Notes under the pieces: model-generated
What the model was told of the DNA's origin: nothing
Database searches by the model: none
Seen by the model: only the letters and a program-made list of their open reading frames with translations
Source of the DNA: Cellulophaga sp. 20_2_10
Lineage (GTDB): Bacteria; Bacteroidota; Bacteroidia; Flavobacteriales; Flavobacteriaceae
Assembly: GCF_023476645.1 (NCBI RefSeq)
Contig: NZ_JAMCOJ010000010.1
Span: 58,821 to 122,820, forward strand
Direction: 5' to 3'
DNA: 64,000 nucleotides
Program-made: the position numbers and the translations under genes
Part shown: positions 8,912 through 17,348 of the stretch, one piece after another
How positions within the stretch are numbered: the first letter of the stretch is position 1
Layout: each line of letters begins with the position of its first letter

Positions 8912-9526
8912 CTATAGATGTAATATACTGCTAGACAATTTTTTAGCTTCTTCTTTAGAGTGAGATATGTGCAAAACAGCAATGTCTAGACTATTTTTTA
9001 ACCTTTGCAACAATGCTATAATATCTGCTTTAGTAGTATCGTCCAAAGCACTTAAAGGTTCGTCCAAACACAAAACCTCTGGATAAAAACTTAAAGCTCT
9101 CCCTAGTGCAACACGTTGTTTTTCGCCACCACTTAGGCTAGTAACACCTCTTTTTAACAAATGATCTATTCCTAGCAGAACAGCCAATTCTTGTACTCGG
9201 TCTTTAATTTTATCCTTAGGCCACTTTCTTATTTTTAAGGCAAAACCTATATTTTCTGCTACAGTCATTGTTACAAACAAGGCACCATCTTGTGGCACAT
9301 AACCAATTTCTCTTTGCCCGGTAGCCATATGAGTAACATCTATTGTATCTAGCAGAACTTGCCCGCTTTTAACCTTACGTAAGCCACAAATGGCCTCTAT
9401 AATAGTTGTTTTACCACTACCTGTTTTCCCCATAAGAACAACATATTCTCCTTTATTAATCTTAAAATTAATATTAGAAACTGTAAAATCTCCTTGTTCT
9501 ATATGTAGATCTATACACTGTAACAT
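8912..9526 (-). CDS. modC: Molybdate/tungstate-type ABC transporter ATP-binding protein
   Basis: A 204-residue ABC ATPase. Walker A is GKTGSGKT at 33-40, the signature LSGGEKQR at 131-138, and Walker B VLCLDE at 151-156. It should power import through the adjacent permease. Classical ModC is about 350 residues and ends in a molybdate-binding TOBE domain. This protein stops right after the ATPase core, as is common in Bacteroidota. Its start lies 2 bp after the permease stop, so the two are translationally coupled. The modA-modB-modC order supports molybdate or tungstate. Sulfate-type oxyanions cannot be excluded from the ATPase alone. Confidence 0.85.
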   Translation of the reverse strand: MLQCIDLHIEQGDFTVSNINFKINKGEYVVLMGKTGSGKTTIIEAICGLRKVKSGQVLLDTIDVTHMATGQREIGYVPQDGALFVTMTVAENIGFALKIRKWPKDKIKDRVQELAVLLGIDHLLKRGVTSLSGGEKQRVALGRALSFYPEVLCLDEPLSALDDTTKADIIALLQRLKNSLDIAVLHISHSKEEAKKLSSSILHL

Positions 9527-9528
9527 AG

Positions 9529-10302
9529 CTAAATTGTATTTTTTTTGGTTCCGTACAATCTAACCACCAATAACACTAAAAACCCAGACGCTATCATTAT
9601 TAAAGACACAGCAACAGCTGCTTCTATATTCCCTACAGACATTTCTAAAAATACCGTAGTTGGCAATACTTCTGTTCGCATTCTTGTAGCTCCTGCAAAA
9701 ATTAAAATAGGTCCAAATTCTCCAAGAGCCCTTGCCCAAGCCAAAGATGCTGCTGTTAAAATTCCGCTTTTTGCTTGTGGTAATAAAATATAAAAAAAAG
9801 ATTGCCTTTGGTTGCATCCCAAAGTGAGCGCTACTTGTTCTTGCCTATTGTTAATTTGCGAAAATGTAACATACATTGTACGCACTGCAAATGCACAAGC
9901 AACCATAAACTGTGCTATTACTACAGCATAAATAGTATACGTAATTCTTAAATGACTTTCTATAAACTGCCCAAATGTTGTTTGAAAAAGCAATAACAAA
10001 CTTAAACCAACCACTAATGGAGGCAGCACAATAGGAATGTCCAATATAGCATCTATAATTTTTTTAAACTTAAAATTATAGCGCGCCATAAAATAACCAA
10101 TGGGTATTGCAACAATGACACTTAATACCATTGTAATTGTACTACTTATTAAACTAAGTTTAATTGCATACTGAATCTCGGAACTTGCTAAAGCCTTAAA
10201 AATATGACTTGGTGTGGTATAAAAAAAATCTGCTAATACCATAGCCAATATTAAAATTACATAGGTAGATGCCACAATGCCCATTACCATATAAAATGGC
10301 AC
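9529..10302 (-). CDS. modB: Molybdate-type ABC transporter permease
   Basis: A 257-residue inner-membrane permease with about six hydrophobic segments. The EAA-type loop that contacts the ATPase is at LTLGCNQRQSFFYILLPQAKSGILTAASLAWARALGEFG (about 155-195). The conserved ALGEFGP is typical of ModB/CysT permeases. It is encoded between the lipoprotein binding protein and the ATPase. Gaps are 60 bp from modA and 2 bp to modC. Length is slightly above E. coli ModB (about 230). Confidence 0.88.
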   Translation of the reverse strand: MPFYMVMGIVASTYVILILAMVLADFFYTTPSHIFKALASSEIQYAIKLSLISSTITMVLSVIVAIPIGYFMARYNFKFKKIIDAILDIPIVLPPLVVGLSLLLLFQTTFGQFIESHLRITYTIYAVVIAQFMVACAFAVRTMYVTFSQINNRQEQVALTLGCNQRQSFFYILLPQAKSGILTAASLAWARALGEFGPILIFAGATRMRTEVLPTTVFLEMSVGNIEAAVAVSLIMIASGFLVLLVVRLYGTKKNTI

Positions 10303-10362
10303 ATTAGACCTTACTTTGTGTTTAATATGTTGATTTTCTTTTTTGATATTTTATAAGATTAA

Positions 10363-11133
10363 TTAGTACATATTATATCCTAGTTTTTTAAAAACACGCT
10401 TACTTTTTGCATTGTGTAATAAAAAACTCATAAATTCTAAAGCTTCCTTTTCTTGTTTAGATGATTTTAAAACACCCACCGTTGCATACTCTTTAAATTC
10501 ATTAAAAAAATCAATTTTTACCGTATCTATTTCTTTGTATTGGTTTGCTGTGACATCCCAAATTACGCCAACATCTATGGTTTTTAATTTTAACGCATTT
10601 GAAACATCAGACACTGTTGGCATTTGCACATAAATACAGTTTTTAACGGTATCCCAATCTCCAGATGCTACCAACATATTTTTTGTTACGCTACCAATAG
10701 ATGCTGCGTCAGGATTTGCAATACCAAACCTAACACCCTCAGTACACACATCTTTAATATTTTTTATCTGTTTAGGATTATTTACCACAACGGCTAAGAC
10801 AGGCGTAATAGCAACCAATGGCTTACTTTCTTTTATTAAATTATATTTTATTGCTTGCTGCATATAACTTGCATCTGCAGACAAATATAAATCACCCTGC
10901 TTTGCTATTCGCAAATTTGCCAACAATGTACCAGAACCACCGTATTGCAAATCTATTTGTATCCCTGTTTCTTTATAATATACTTTTACTACTTCTTCTA
11001 AAACAGGTTTAACTACGGCCGCACAATACAACAAAAGCGATTTTTGCTCTTGTTTCTTTTTACAACCTACCATTAAAAAAAATAAAATGAAGAGCGCTAT
11101 AATACAACTTTTACCCATAAACCTCATCAGCAT
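10363..11133 (-). CDS. modA: Molybdate-type ABC transporter substrate-binding lipoprotein
   Basis: A 256-residue binding protein anchored as a lipoprotein (FFLMVGC, Cys24, then KKKQEQK). Family marks are LQYGGSGTLLANLRIAKQGDLYLSAD (about 62-90) and FGIANPDAASIGSVTKNML (about 135-155), which resemble the oxyanion site of ModA/WtpA. The usual FAAASL opening is replaced by LYCAAVVKPVL. It probably delivers molybdate or tungstate to the permease. The ATG at 11118 (MGKSCI) is an alternative start. It heads the minus-strand mod operon and is divergent from hutG. Confidence 0.85.
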   Translation of the reverse strand: MLMRFMGKSCIIALFILFFLMVGCKKKQEQKSLLLYCAAVVKPVLEEVVKVYYKETGIQIDLQYGGSGTLLANLRIAKQGDLYLSADASYMQQAIKYNLIKESKPLVAITPVLAVVVNNPKQIKNIKDVCTEGVRFGIANPDAASIGSVTKNMLVASGDWDTVKNCIYVQMPTVSDVSNALKLKTIDVGVIWDVTANQYKEIDTVKIDFFNEFKEYATVGVLKSSKQEKEALEFMSFLLHNAKSKRVFKKLGYNMY

Positions 11134-11208
11134 ATATTAAACTACTAAATTAAAAAGTTTTACTGCAAAACAATTGTATTTCTAGTGCTAATCTCTTTTT
11201 TATTTAAA

Positions 11209-11244
11209 TTGAAGATTAAAAACAAAAATAACCTCCTATTTTTG
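11209..11244 (+). promoter_or_regulatory. TTG / TAnnTTTG promoter of hutG
   Basis: TTG at 11209-11211 and an exact -7 box TATTTTTG at 11237-11244 match the Bacteroidota housekeeping promoter, although the spacer is about 25 bases. Transcription would start near 11251, 11 bases before the hutG ATG. Confidence 0.65.
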
Positions 11245-11261
11245 AGCTATAAAACTGCATC

Positions 11262-12209
11262 ATGAACAACTTTAAAAAACCTAATTCTTCGCTATGGCAA
11301 GGTAGAAATACCAATGCCAACTTATATCTTCATGAAAAAGTAATTTGCGCAGATGCTATAAAAAAAGAATCTACCAAGACGTTTGCCATTTTAAGCTACG
11401 CGTGTGATGAGGGTGTTAAACGGAACCAAGGTAGAGTTGGTGCCGTTACTGGTCCTGAAGCAATTATAAAACAGCTAGCTAAAATGCCTAATCATTTAGA
11501 TAATAACACAAAATTATTAGATGTTGGCACTGTTTTTTGTATTGATGAGAATATGGAACACGCACAGCAAACATTAGCTAAAACAGTTACTTCATTATTA
11601 AAAAATAACAACTTTCCTATTGTTTTGGGTGGTGGTCATGATATTGCATACGGACATTACAACGGTATTTTAAATGCGGTTGAAAAAGATAAAACTATTG
11701 GTATAATTAATTTTGATGCTCATTTTGATTTAAGAGCCAATACAAACGGAAACAATTCTGGAACACCGTTTTATCAAATAGCAGAAGATTGTAAAGCTAA
11801 TAATACTACATTTAAATATTTATGTTTAGGAATTAGAGATGATGCCAATGACGCTTCTCTTTTTAAAACAGCAAAAGAACTTGGTGTAACTGTTGTAAAA
11901 AATGAAGATTTTAACCTACATCAATCTAAAAAAATACAAGAGCAAATTTCTACTTTTATACAAAGCGTAGATGTTGTGTATACCACTATCGATTTAGACG
12001 GATTTTCATCTGCCTATGCAGCCGGAGTTAGTGCTGCATCGCCAATGGGTTTTTCTCCTAACATTGCCTTACAATGCCTGCAAACTATTATAAAATCTGG
12101 CAAACTTATAAGCTTAGACATTGCAGAAATGAACCCAGAATATGATATTGATAACCAAACAGCAAAATTAGCTGCTTCTTTAGTACATACTGTGATACAT
12201 AACGCATAA
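11262..12209 (+). CDS. hutG: Formimidoylglutamase (arginase family)
   Basis: A 315-residue ureohydrolase-family enzyme. The binuclear manganese site is complete: GGGHD with His126, FDAHFD with Asp152, His154 and Asp156, and TIDLDGF with Asp244 and Asp246. The SAAYAAGVSAASP-type region that follows matches formimidoylglutamase. It should cleave N-formimidoyl-L-glutamate to glutamate and formamide, the last step of one histidine degradation route. The other hut genes are not in the window, so it is transcribed alone, with its own promoter and terminator. An agmatinase-like activity is the main alternative. Confidence 0.85.
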   Translation: MNNFKKPNSSLWQGRNTNANLYLHEKVICADAIKKESTKTFAILSYACDEGVKRNQGRVGAVTGPEAIIKQLAKMPNHLDNNTKLLDVGTVFCIDENMEHAQQTLAKTVTSLLKNNNFPIVLGGGHDIAYGHYNGILNAVEKDKTIGIINFDAHFDLRANTNGNNSGTPFYQIAEDCKANNTTFKYLCLGIRDDANDASLFKTAKELGVTVVKNEDFNLHQSKKIQEQISTFIQSVDVVYTTIDLDGFSSAYAAGVSAASPMGFSPNIALQCLQTIIKSGKLISLDIAEMNPEYDIDNQTAKLAASLVHTVIHNA

Positions 12210-12210
12210 A

Positions 12211-12238
12211 AAAAGAGGCCAATTGGCCTCTTTTTTTA
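12211..12238. terminator. Bidirectional intrinsic terminator between hutG and hmgA
   Basis: The perfect palindrome GAGGCCAATTGGCCTC (12215-12230) is flanked by an A-run and a T-run. It lies between two convergent genes and should stop transcription from both. Confidence 0.9.
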
Positions 12239-12257
12239 TTTTTATAATTTATAAATA

Positions 12258-13415
12258 TTACTCCATCCAAGATTGGTAATACGTACCATCATCTATATCT
12301 AATGCTAATTGCGTTAATTGTAGCGGTTTAAATGTGTCTATCATTACTGCCAATTCTTCGGTCTTAGATTTACCTATACTAGCTTCATATGTTCCTGGGT
12401 GCGGACCGTGTGGTATGCCAGATGGGTGCACAGAAATGTAACCTTTATCTATACTTTTTCTACTCATAAAATCACCATCTACATAATACAAAACCTCATC
12501 AGAATCTATATTAGAATGGTTGTATGGTGCTGGTATAGATTGTGGGTGATAATCGTACAATCTTGGCACAAAAGAACACACAACAAAAGCACTAGTTTCA
12601 AAAGTTTGGTGTACTGGTGGCGGTTGGTGTACACGCCCTGTTATTGGTTCAAAATTATGGATAGAAAATGCGTACGGAAAATTATAACCGTCCCAACCAA
12701 CAACATCAAAAGGATGAGAGGCGTATGTTAAGTGGTGTAATTGTCCTTGCTTTTTAACTTTAATTAAAAAGTCGCCCTTTTCGTCATAAGTCTGTAAATT
12801 TTCAGGCAGTTTAAAATCGCGCTCACAAAAAGGAGAATGCTCTAAATGCTGACCAAACCAGTTACGGTATCTTTTAGGCGTATAAATTGGATGGTAAGAT
12901 TCTGTTACCAACAGACGATTATTTTCTGTATCAAACTCAATCTGATAAATCATTCCACGCGGAATAACAATGTAATCTCCATATTCAAACGGAATTTCAC
13001 CAAGCATTGTTTTTAAAGTACCAGTTCCTTTGTGTATAAAAAGTAGCTCGTCTGCATCTGCATTTTTATAAAAATAATCTGTCAACGATTTTCTTGGAGC
13101 CGCTAAGCCAACGTGTACATCACTATTAAATAATACCGTTTTTCTACTCTCTAAATAATCATCTTCTGGTTTAATATCAAACCCTTTTAATAATCTAGAT
13201 TTTATATTGTGGGCTACAGCTGCTTTAGGAGACACATCTATTGTTTCTCCAACTTCTTTAACCATAGTTGGTCTGTGCATATGGTACATTAGAGATGACA
13301 TTCCGTCAAAACCAATGGTGCCAAACAATTGCTCGTAATGCAATGTCCCGTCTTCCTTTTTAAAAATGGTATGTCTTTTTGGTGGTATTTTTCCTAGTTT
13401 ATGATATAAAGGCAT
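12258..13415 (-). CDS. hmgA: Homogentisate 1,2-dioxygenase
   Basis: A 385-residue iron(II) ring-cleaving dioxygenase of tyrosine and phenylalanine breakdown; it opens homogentisate to maleylacetoacetate. The C-terminal cupin carries APYNHSNIDSDEVLYYV (about 296-312) and HPSGIPHGPHPG (330-341), giving probable iron ligands His300, Glu307 and His336. SIHNFEPITGRVHQPPPVHQTFE (251-273) is also conserved. It is shorter than the human and Pseudomonas enzymes (about 430-445), as in other Bacteroidota. The gene stands alone here. A possible small RNA lies upstream on the same strand. Confidence 0.9.
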   Translation of the reverse strand: MPLYHKLGKIPPKRHTIFKKEDGTLHYEQLFGTIGFDGMSSLMYHMHRPTMVKEVGETIDVSPKAAVAHNIKSRLLKGFDIKPEDDYLESRKTVLFNSDVHVGLAAPRKSLTDYFYKNADADELLFIHKGTGTLKTMLGEIPFEYGDYIVIPRGMIYQIEFDTENNRLLVTESYHPIYTPKRYRNWFGQHLEHSPFCERDFKLPENLQTYDEKGDFLIKVKKQGQLHHLTYASHPFDVVGWDGYNFPYAFSIHNFEPITGRVHQPPPVHQTFETSAFVVCSFVPRLYDYHPQSIPAPYNHSNIDSDEVLYYVDGDFMSRKSIDKGYISVHPSGIPHGPHPGTYEASIGKSKTEELAVMIDTFKPLQLTQLALDIDDGTYYQSWME

Positions 13416-13521
13416 ATTCTATTGTTCTTTGTAAGTAGACAATAAAAGTACAATAATTTGAACTTTATCTAAAAAATAAGCCTAAAATTATATAATTAAT
13501 AATTTGAAGAGTTTAATGCAT

Positions 13522-13550
13522 AAAAAAAGCCTTCCGATAGGAAAGCCTTT
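13522..13550 (-). terminator. Intrinsic terminator of the small RNA unit
   Basis: On the minus strand the 7-bp stem GCTTTCC/GGAAGGC (one G-U pair) with loop TATC is followed by TTTTTTT. Read on the plus strand the stem has a mismatch and no T-run. Confidence 0.75.
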
Positions 13551-13585
13551 CATTGGTTGATACCATCTAAAATGGTTTTCAACAT
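13550..13585 (-). CDS. Micro-ORF of 11 codons inside the small RNA
   Basis: ATG at 13585 opens the frame MLKTILDGINQ, closed by TGA directly before the terminator stem. GAGG lies a few bases before the ATG and could serve as ribosome binding site. It is far too short to call as a gene by composition. The position resembles a leader peptide, but it has no run of tyrosine or phenylalanine codons that would suit control of hmgA. Confidence 0.3.
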   Translation of the reverse strand: MLKTILDGINQ

Positions 13586-13620
13586 TGCCTCAAAATTAAT
13601 CGAGACACAACACAACATCG

Positions 13621-13628
13621 CAAATATA
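13621..13628 (-). promoter_or_regulatory. -7 box of the small RNA unit
   Basis: TATATTTG on the minus strand matches TAnnTTTG exactly. No TTG is found at the usual 17-23 base distance upstream; the nearest is about 33 bases away. Confidence 0.5.
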
Positions 13629-13738
13629 GTAAAGGTTTTTAATATTTAATCTTTTAAGGAGCAAAACCTATTTACTCCTAGCCACATTTTACTACTAAAG
13701 ACGATTAAGACCATATTTTTTAACGATTATATCACCAC

Positions 13739-13765
13739 TTGGCTTTTACTAAAAACCTATTTTTG
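13739..13765 (+). promoter_or_regulatory. TTG / TAnnTTTG promoter of the nucleotidyltransferase gene
   Basis: TTG at 13739-13741 and TATTTTTG at 13758-13765 with a 16-base spacer. Transcription would start near 13772, just before the ATG at 13784. Confidence 0.7.
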
Positions 13766-13783
13766 CTAGACTAAAACTATAAA

Positions 13784-14671
13784 ATGACATTACTTTTAAT
13801 GGCTGCCGGAAATGGTAGCAGATACGGAAAATTAAAACAGTTTGATGACCTTGGACCATACTCCGAATTTTTAATGGAGTTTGGTATTTTTGATGCCATA
13901 AAATATGGTTTTACACATATTGTTGCGATCACTAAAAAAGATAAAGTAGATTTTTTACATGATCACTTATCTAAAAGGTTGCCTACAGATATACAATTGG
14001 ATGTTTTAGCTCAAGAAATTTCTGATGTTCCAGAGCATACTAATTATACTACAGAACGATTAAAACCTTGGGGGACAGCACACGCTGTTTGGACCGCAAG
14101 AAATGTAATAAATGGCCCTTTTGCTGTAATAAATGCAGATGATTTTTACGGTGAACTTGCCTTTAAAAATGCAGCTAAAATTATGCAGTCTAACACAGCG
14201 CATACATTTGGGCTTATATCGTATACTTTAAAAGATACATTATCTACACACGGATCTGTTTCTAGAGGTGTTTGCCAAATTGAATCCGGAATTTTGGCAA
14301 AGGTTGAAGAACGTTTAAAAATTGAAAAACAAAACAATTCTATTATAGATACAGACTCTGGTATTGTATTTACAGGAGAAGAAGAAGCCAGTATGAATTT
14401 TTGGGTGTGCGACACATCAATATTTAACTATATAACAAATGCGTTTAAGTTGTTTTTAAAAGATGAAGAAAAAATTAAATCTAGTGAAGTCTTCTTGCCT
14501 TTTATAGTCCAAGAAATGATTTCTAAAGATAACTTAAAAGTACCCGTAGTAAACTCGGAGAGTAATTGGTTTGGTGTTACCTATGCAGAAGACAGAGCTA
14601 TGGCTGTTTCTAAACTAGCTGAAATGACAAAAAATGACGATTACCCCTTTAACTTATGGAACATAAACTAG
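13784..14671 (+). CDS. Sugar-phosphate nucleotidyltransferase (NTP_transferase fold)
   Basis: A 295-residue cytosolic nucleotidyltransferase. The N-terminal LLLMAAGNGSRYGKLKQF (3-20) is the nucleotide-binding signature, and INADDFYG (about 115-122) provides the metal-binding Asp. It should couple a sugar-1-phosphate to an NTP to give an NDP-sugar. The next gene encodes an aminoglycoside-phosphotransferase-fold kinase starting 5 bp after this stop, so the two probably act in series: kinase makes the 1-phosphate, this enzyme activates it. That is the logic of NahK or AmgK/MurU sugar salvage. The sugar is not identifiable from sequence. Confidence 0.8.
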   Translation: MTLLLMAAGNGSRYGKLKQFDDLGPYSEFLMEFGIFDAIKYGFTHIVAITKKDKVDFLHDHLSKRLPTDIQLDVLAQEISDVPEHTNYTTERLKPWGTAHAVWTARNVINGPFAVINADDFYGELAFKNAAKIMQSNTAHTFGLISYTLKDTLSTHGSVSRGVCQIESGILAKVEERLKIEKQNNSIIDTDSGIVFTGEEEASMNFWVCDTSIFNYITNAFKLFLKDEEKIKSSEVFLPFIVQEMISKDNLKVPVVNSESNWFGVTYAEDRAMAVSKLAEMTKNDDYPFNLWNIN

Positions 14672-14676
14672 TAGTG

Positions 14677-15726
14677 ATGAAAACAGATCCAGCCCAAATT
14701 TTCAATAATTTTTCTGTCCCTAAAAAAGACTACACTTTTAAGTCTATAACGAACGGACTTATTAATGATACGTTTTTGGTTTTAGATGACAAACAAGCTG
14801 TGTATATTTTACAACGCATAAACGCTAACGTATTTATAGATATAAAGGCTGTTATGCAAAATATAGTAACAGCATTGCCTTTATTAAAAAGTTCTAGCTA
14901 CAGCAGTATTAGCCTAGTTAAAACAACTAAAAACAACAGCTACCATACAGAAAACGGATACTGGAGAGTGCTTTCTTTTATAGAAAATAGTATTACTTAC
15001 GATACTACAACAAATTCTAAAACTGCCTTTGAAGCTGGTAAAATTATTAGTGAATTTCATAAACTTTTACAGGATACAGAAGTAGAATCTTATAAAGAGA
15101 CTATCCCCAATTTCCATAATTTAATCGATAGAAATAATCAGTTTTTTGATGCTTTAGAATCGGCAAAAAAAGAACGATTAACCGAGGCCAAAAAGGTTAT
15201 TCGTTATGCTGAAAAATTATTGCCAGATCTATTAGATTTTTGCTTTACCGAACTGCCTATTAGAGTTTGCCATAACGACACTAAATTAAATAACATTCTG
15301 TTTTCTAGCACCACGGGCAAAGCATTATGCTTAATAGATTTAGATACGTTAATGAAAGGCTATTTTTATTATGATTTTGGTGATGCAGTGCGCACCATAG
15401 TGAACACAGCAAACGAGGACGAGAAAGATGTATCTAAAATAACTTTTAACAAAGAGCTTTTTAGCTCTTTTGTAGATGGTTTAAGTACAAATAAAGATTT
15501 ATTAAGTACAGAAGAAATAGCATCTTTACCTCTTGGCGCTGTATTTATGCCTTTTATTCACGGTTTAAGAGCGCTTACAGATTATTTAAGTAATGATACT
15601 TATTACAAAGTAGCTTATACAAATCAGAATTTAGACAGATGTATTAGCCTTTTTGATTTCTCTAAAAAAGCATTAGAAAATGTTGATTTTATGCAAGAGG
15701 TAATAAAAAAAAAGTTCATCAGTTAA
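14677..15726 (+). CDS. APH-fold sugar kinase, N-acetylhexosamine 1-kinase-like
   Basis: A phosphotransferase of the aminoglycoside phosphotransferase/choline kinase fold, about 349 residues. The catalytic loop is CHNDTKLNNILF and the metal-binding motif LIDLDTLMKGYFYYDFGDAVR, both about two thirds along. The spacing and the FGDAVRT tail resemble N-acetylhexosamine 1-kinase (NahK). Together with the preceding nucleotidyltransferase it probably salvages a free amino sugar. I start it at ATG 14677 (MKTDPAQIF), 5 bp after the upstream stop. An in-frame ATG at 14656 would overlap the previous gene by 16 bp. Substrate assignment is inference. Confidence 0.8.
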   Translation: MKTDPAQIFNNFSVPKKDYTFKSITNGLINDTFLVLDDKQAVYILQRINANVFIDIKAVMQNIVTALPLLKSSSYSSISLVKTTKNNSYHTENGYWRVLSFIENSITYDTTTNSKTAFEAGKIISEFHKLLQDTEVESYKETIPNFHNLIDRNNQFFDALESAKKERLTEAKKVIRYAEKLLPDLLDFCFTELPIRVCHNDTKLNNILFSSTTGKALCLIDLDTLMKGYFYYDFGDAVRTIVNTANEDEKDVSKITFNKELFSSFVDGLSTNKDLLSTEEIASLPLGAVFMPFIHGLRALTDYLSNDTYYKVAYTNQNLDRCISLFDFSKKALENVDFMQEVIKKKFIS

Positions 15727-15786
15727 AACAAATCTTTTCTTTTTATAATCGATATCCGTTTCTTTGTTAAAAACACAAAACTATAT

Positions 15787-16242
15787 ATGAGCTTTAACAT
15801 TGTATTATTTGAACCCGAAATACCAAACAACACAGGTAACATTGGCCGGCTAAGTCTTGCTTCTGGTTCTACATTGCACTTGGTTAAGCCATTTGGTTTT
15901 GAGTTAGATGACAAAAGGGTAAAAAGAGCGGGTCTAGATTATTGGAAACATATAGACCTAAAAATCTACGATAGTATAACCCATTTTTTTGAAGTACATT
16001 CTGATAAAAAATTTGCGTTCTTATCAGCTAAAGCAGAAAAAAATTATTATGAAATTGACTATCAGGATAATATGTTCTTTGTATTTGGTAAAGAATCTAA
16101 AGGCTTGCCAAAAAGTGTTGTAGAAGCACATAAAGACAGTCTTTATAAAATACCACTTTTTAGCGAGCATATTAGAAGTCTTAACTTAGCAAATGCTGTT
16201 AGTATTGTAGTTTACGATGCTATAAAATCTAAAACAGTATAA
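15787..16242 (+). CDS. trmL: tRNA (cytidine/uridine(34)-2'-O)-methyltransferase TrmL
   Basis: A 151-residue SPOUT-fold methyltransferase that modifies the wobble base of tRNA-Leu. Recognisable are NIVLFEPEIPNNTGNIGR (3-20), VKRAGLDYWKH (about 48-58), FVFGKESKGLP (about 97-107) and the knot region IRSLNLANAVSIVVYD near the C-terminus. Length is exactly that of E. coli TrmL (157) and its relatives. A TTTCTTTG sequence at 15759-15766 could be its -7 element. Confidence 0.9.
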   Translation: MSFNIVLFEPEIPNNTGNIGRLSLASGSTLHLVKPFGFELDDKRVKRAGLDYWKHIDLKIYDSITHFFEVHSDKKFAFLSAKAEKNYYEIDYQDNMFFVFGKESKGLPKSVVEAHKDSLYKIPLFSEHIRSLNLANAVSIVVYDAIKSKTV

Positions 16243-16350
16243 TTAGTAGTAATTAAATACTATAAAACTTTAAATTTATTTTGTTTTTATAAGTACTTTT
16301 AAAGCTTAGCACAATAAATAATCTTAACCATATAAATCTTATTTTTTAGA

Positions 16351-17343
16351 ATGAAGTCATTTACAGCACAAGAAATTTGCGACCTATTAGGAGGAGAATT
16401 AGTAGGGAATACTACAAACAAAATAGAAGGCGCAGAACAAATTGAAAAAGCCAATAAAAATCAAATTACATTTATTGGTAGTGTAAAATATGTTCGCCTT
16501 TGGAAAAACTCTAACGCAGGTGTTGCCATTGTAAATGATAATTTAAAAATAGAACCAAGAGAAAATACGGCTCTAATAAAGGTAAAAAATGCTGATATTT
16601 CATTAGCTAAACTTTTAGAAGCTTTTGATCCTGGTAAACCTGTTTTTGATTTAGACATACACCCAACTGCTGTTGTAGACAGTACTGCAACCGTTGGTGC
16701 TGGCACAATAATAGGCGCTGGTTGTTATGTTGGTAAAAATGTAATTTTAGGAGACCAAGTTATACTTTACCCAAATGTTACTGTTTTAGACGATACAACT
16801 ATTGGCAACCAAACTGTTTTATGGTCTGGAACTGTTGTTAGGGAACGTAGTGAAATTGGTAGTCGTTGTACTTTTCATATAAACGTAAGTATTGGCGCAG
16901 ATGGCTTTGGTTACAGACCAAGTGACGATGGTAGAGGTCTAGTTAAAATACCGCAAATAGGAAACGTAATTATTGGTAATGATGTAGAAATTGGTGCTAA
17001 TTCTTGTGTAGATCGTGGTAAATTTAGCTCTACAATTGTTGGTGATGGGTGTAAAATTGATAATCTAGTACAAATAGCTCACAACTGTGTTATGGGTAGA
17101 TCTTGTATTATGGCTGGTCATAGTGGCTTAGCCGGCTCTGTAACTTTAGGGGACGGTGTTATTATTGGTGGTAGCGCATCTATTAAAGACCATACCACTA
17201 TTGGTTCTGGTGCTATTGTTGGCGCAGGATCGGGAGTAATGGGAAATATAGAAGCAGGTAAAACTGTTTTAGGCTATCCAGCACAAGACTCTAGAGATAT
17301 GCTAAAACAATGGGTTGTAATGAAAAAACTTAGTCGTAAATAA
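16351..17343 (+). CDS. lpxD: UDP-3-O-(3-hydroxyacyl)glucosamine N-acyltransferase
   Basis: A 330-residue lipid A enzyme that adds the N-linked 3-hydroxyacyl chain to UDP-3-O-acylglucosamine. An N-terminal uridine-binding domain (1-95, FTAQEICDLLGGELVGN, ITFIGSVKYV) is followed by a left-handed beta-helix of hexapeptide repeats (about 105-300). The segment VQIAHNCVMGRSCIMAG contains the probable catalytic His. Flavobacteria often carry a second lpxD beside lpxC and fabZ; this copy is not in such a cluster. It may act on another acyl-ACP or be a specialised paralogue. The next gene follows after 5 bp. Confidence 0.88.
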   Translation: MKSFTAQEICDLLGGELVGNTTNKIEGAEQIEKANKNQITFIGSVKYVRLWKNSNAGVAIVNDNLKIEPRENTALIKVKNADISLAKLLEAFDPGKPVFDLDIHPTAVVDSTATVGAGTIIGAGCYVGKNVILGDQVILYPNVTVLDDTTIGNQTVLWSGTVVRERSEIGSRCTFHINVSIGADGFGYRPSDDGRGLVKIPQIGNVIIGNDVEIGANSCVDRGKFSSTIVGDGCKIDNLVQIAHNCVMGRSCIMAGHSGLAGSVTLGDGVIIGGSASIKDHTTIGSGAIVGAGSGVMGNIEAGKTVLGYPAQDSRDMLKQWVVMKKLSRK

Positions 17344-17348
17344 TATAA

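Larger units (their letters stand above)
13522..13614 (-). ncRNA. Probable small RNA or leader transcript upstream of hmgA
   Basis: The only gap above 300 bp (13416-13783) holds what looks like a complete minus-strand transcription unit. An exact -7 box TATATTTG lies at 13628-13621, about 90 bases of RNA follow, and a strong intrinsic terminator ends it: GCTTTCC-TATC-GGAAGGC followed by seven T, at about 13548-13522. The terminator works only in the minus direction. Inside lie a micro-ORF and a small hairpin ACCAT/ATGGT. It ends about 105 bases before hmgA. It could be a trans-acting sRNA, a dual-function RNA or a terminated leader. The remaining bases of the gap, 13629-13757 and 13416-13521, show nothing further except the promoter for the next plus-strand gene. 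Confidence 0.5.

Noticed and set aside
13550..13585. Classical amino-acid attenuator leader for hmgA
   Set aside because: The micro-ORF has no tyrosine or phenylalanine codons and the terminator has no visible competing antiterminator; an independent small RNA is the simpler reading.
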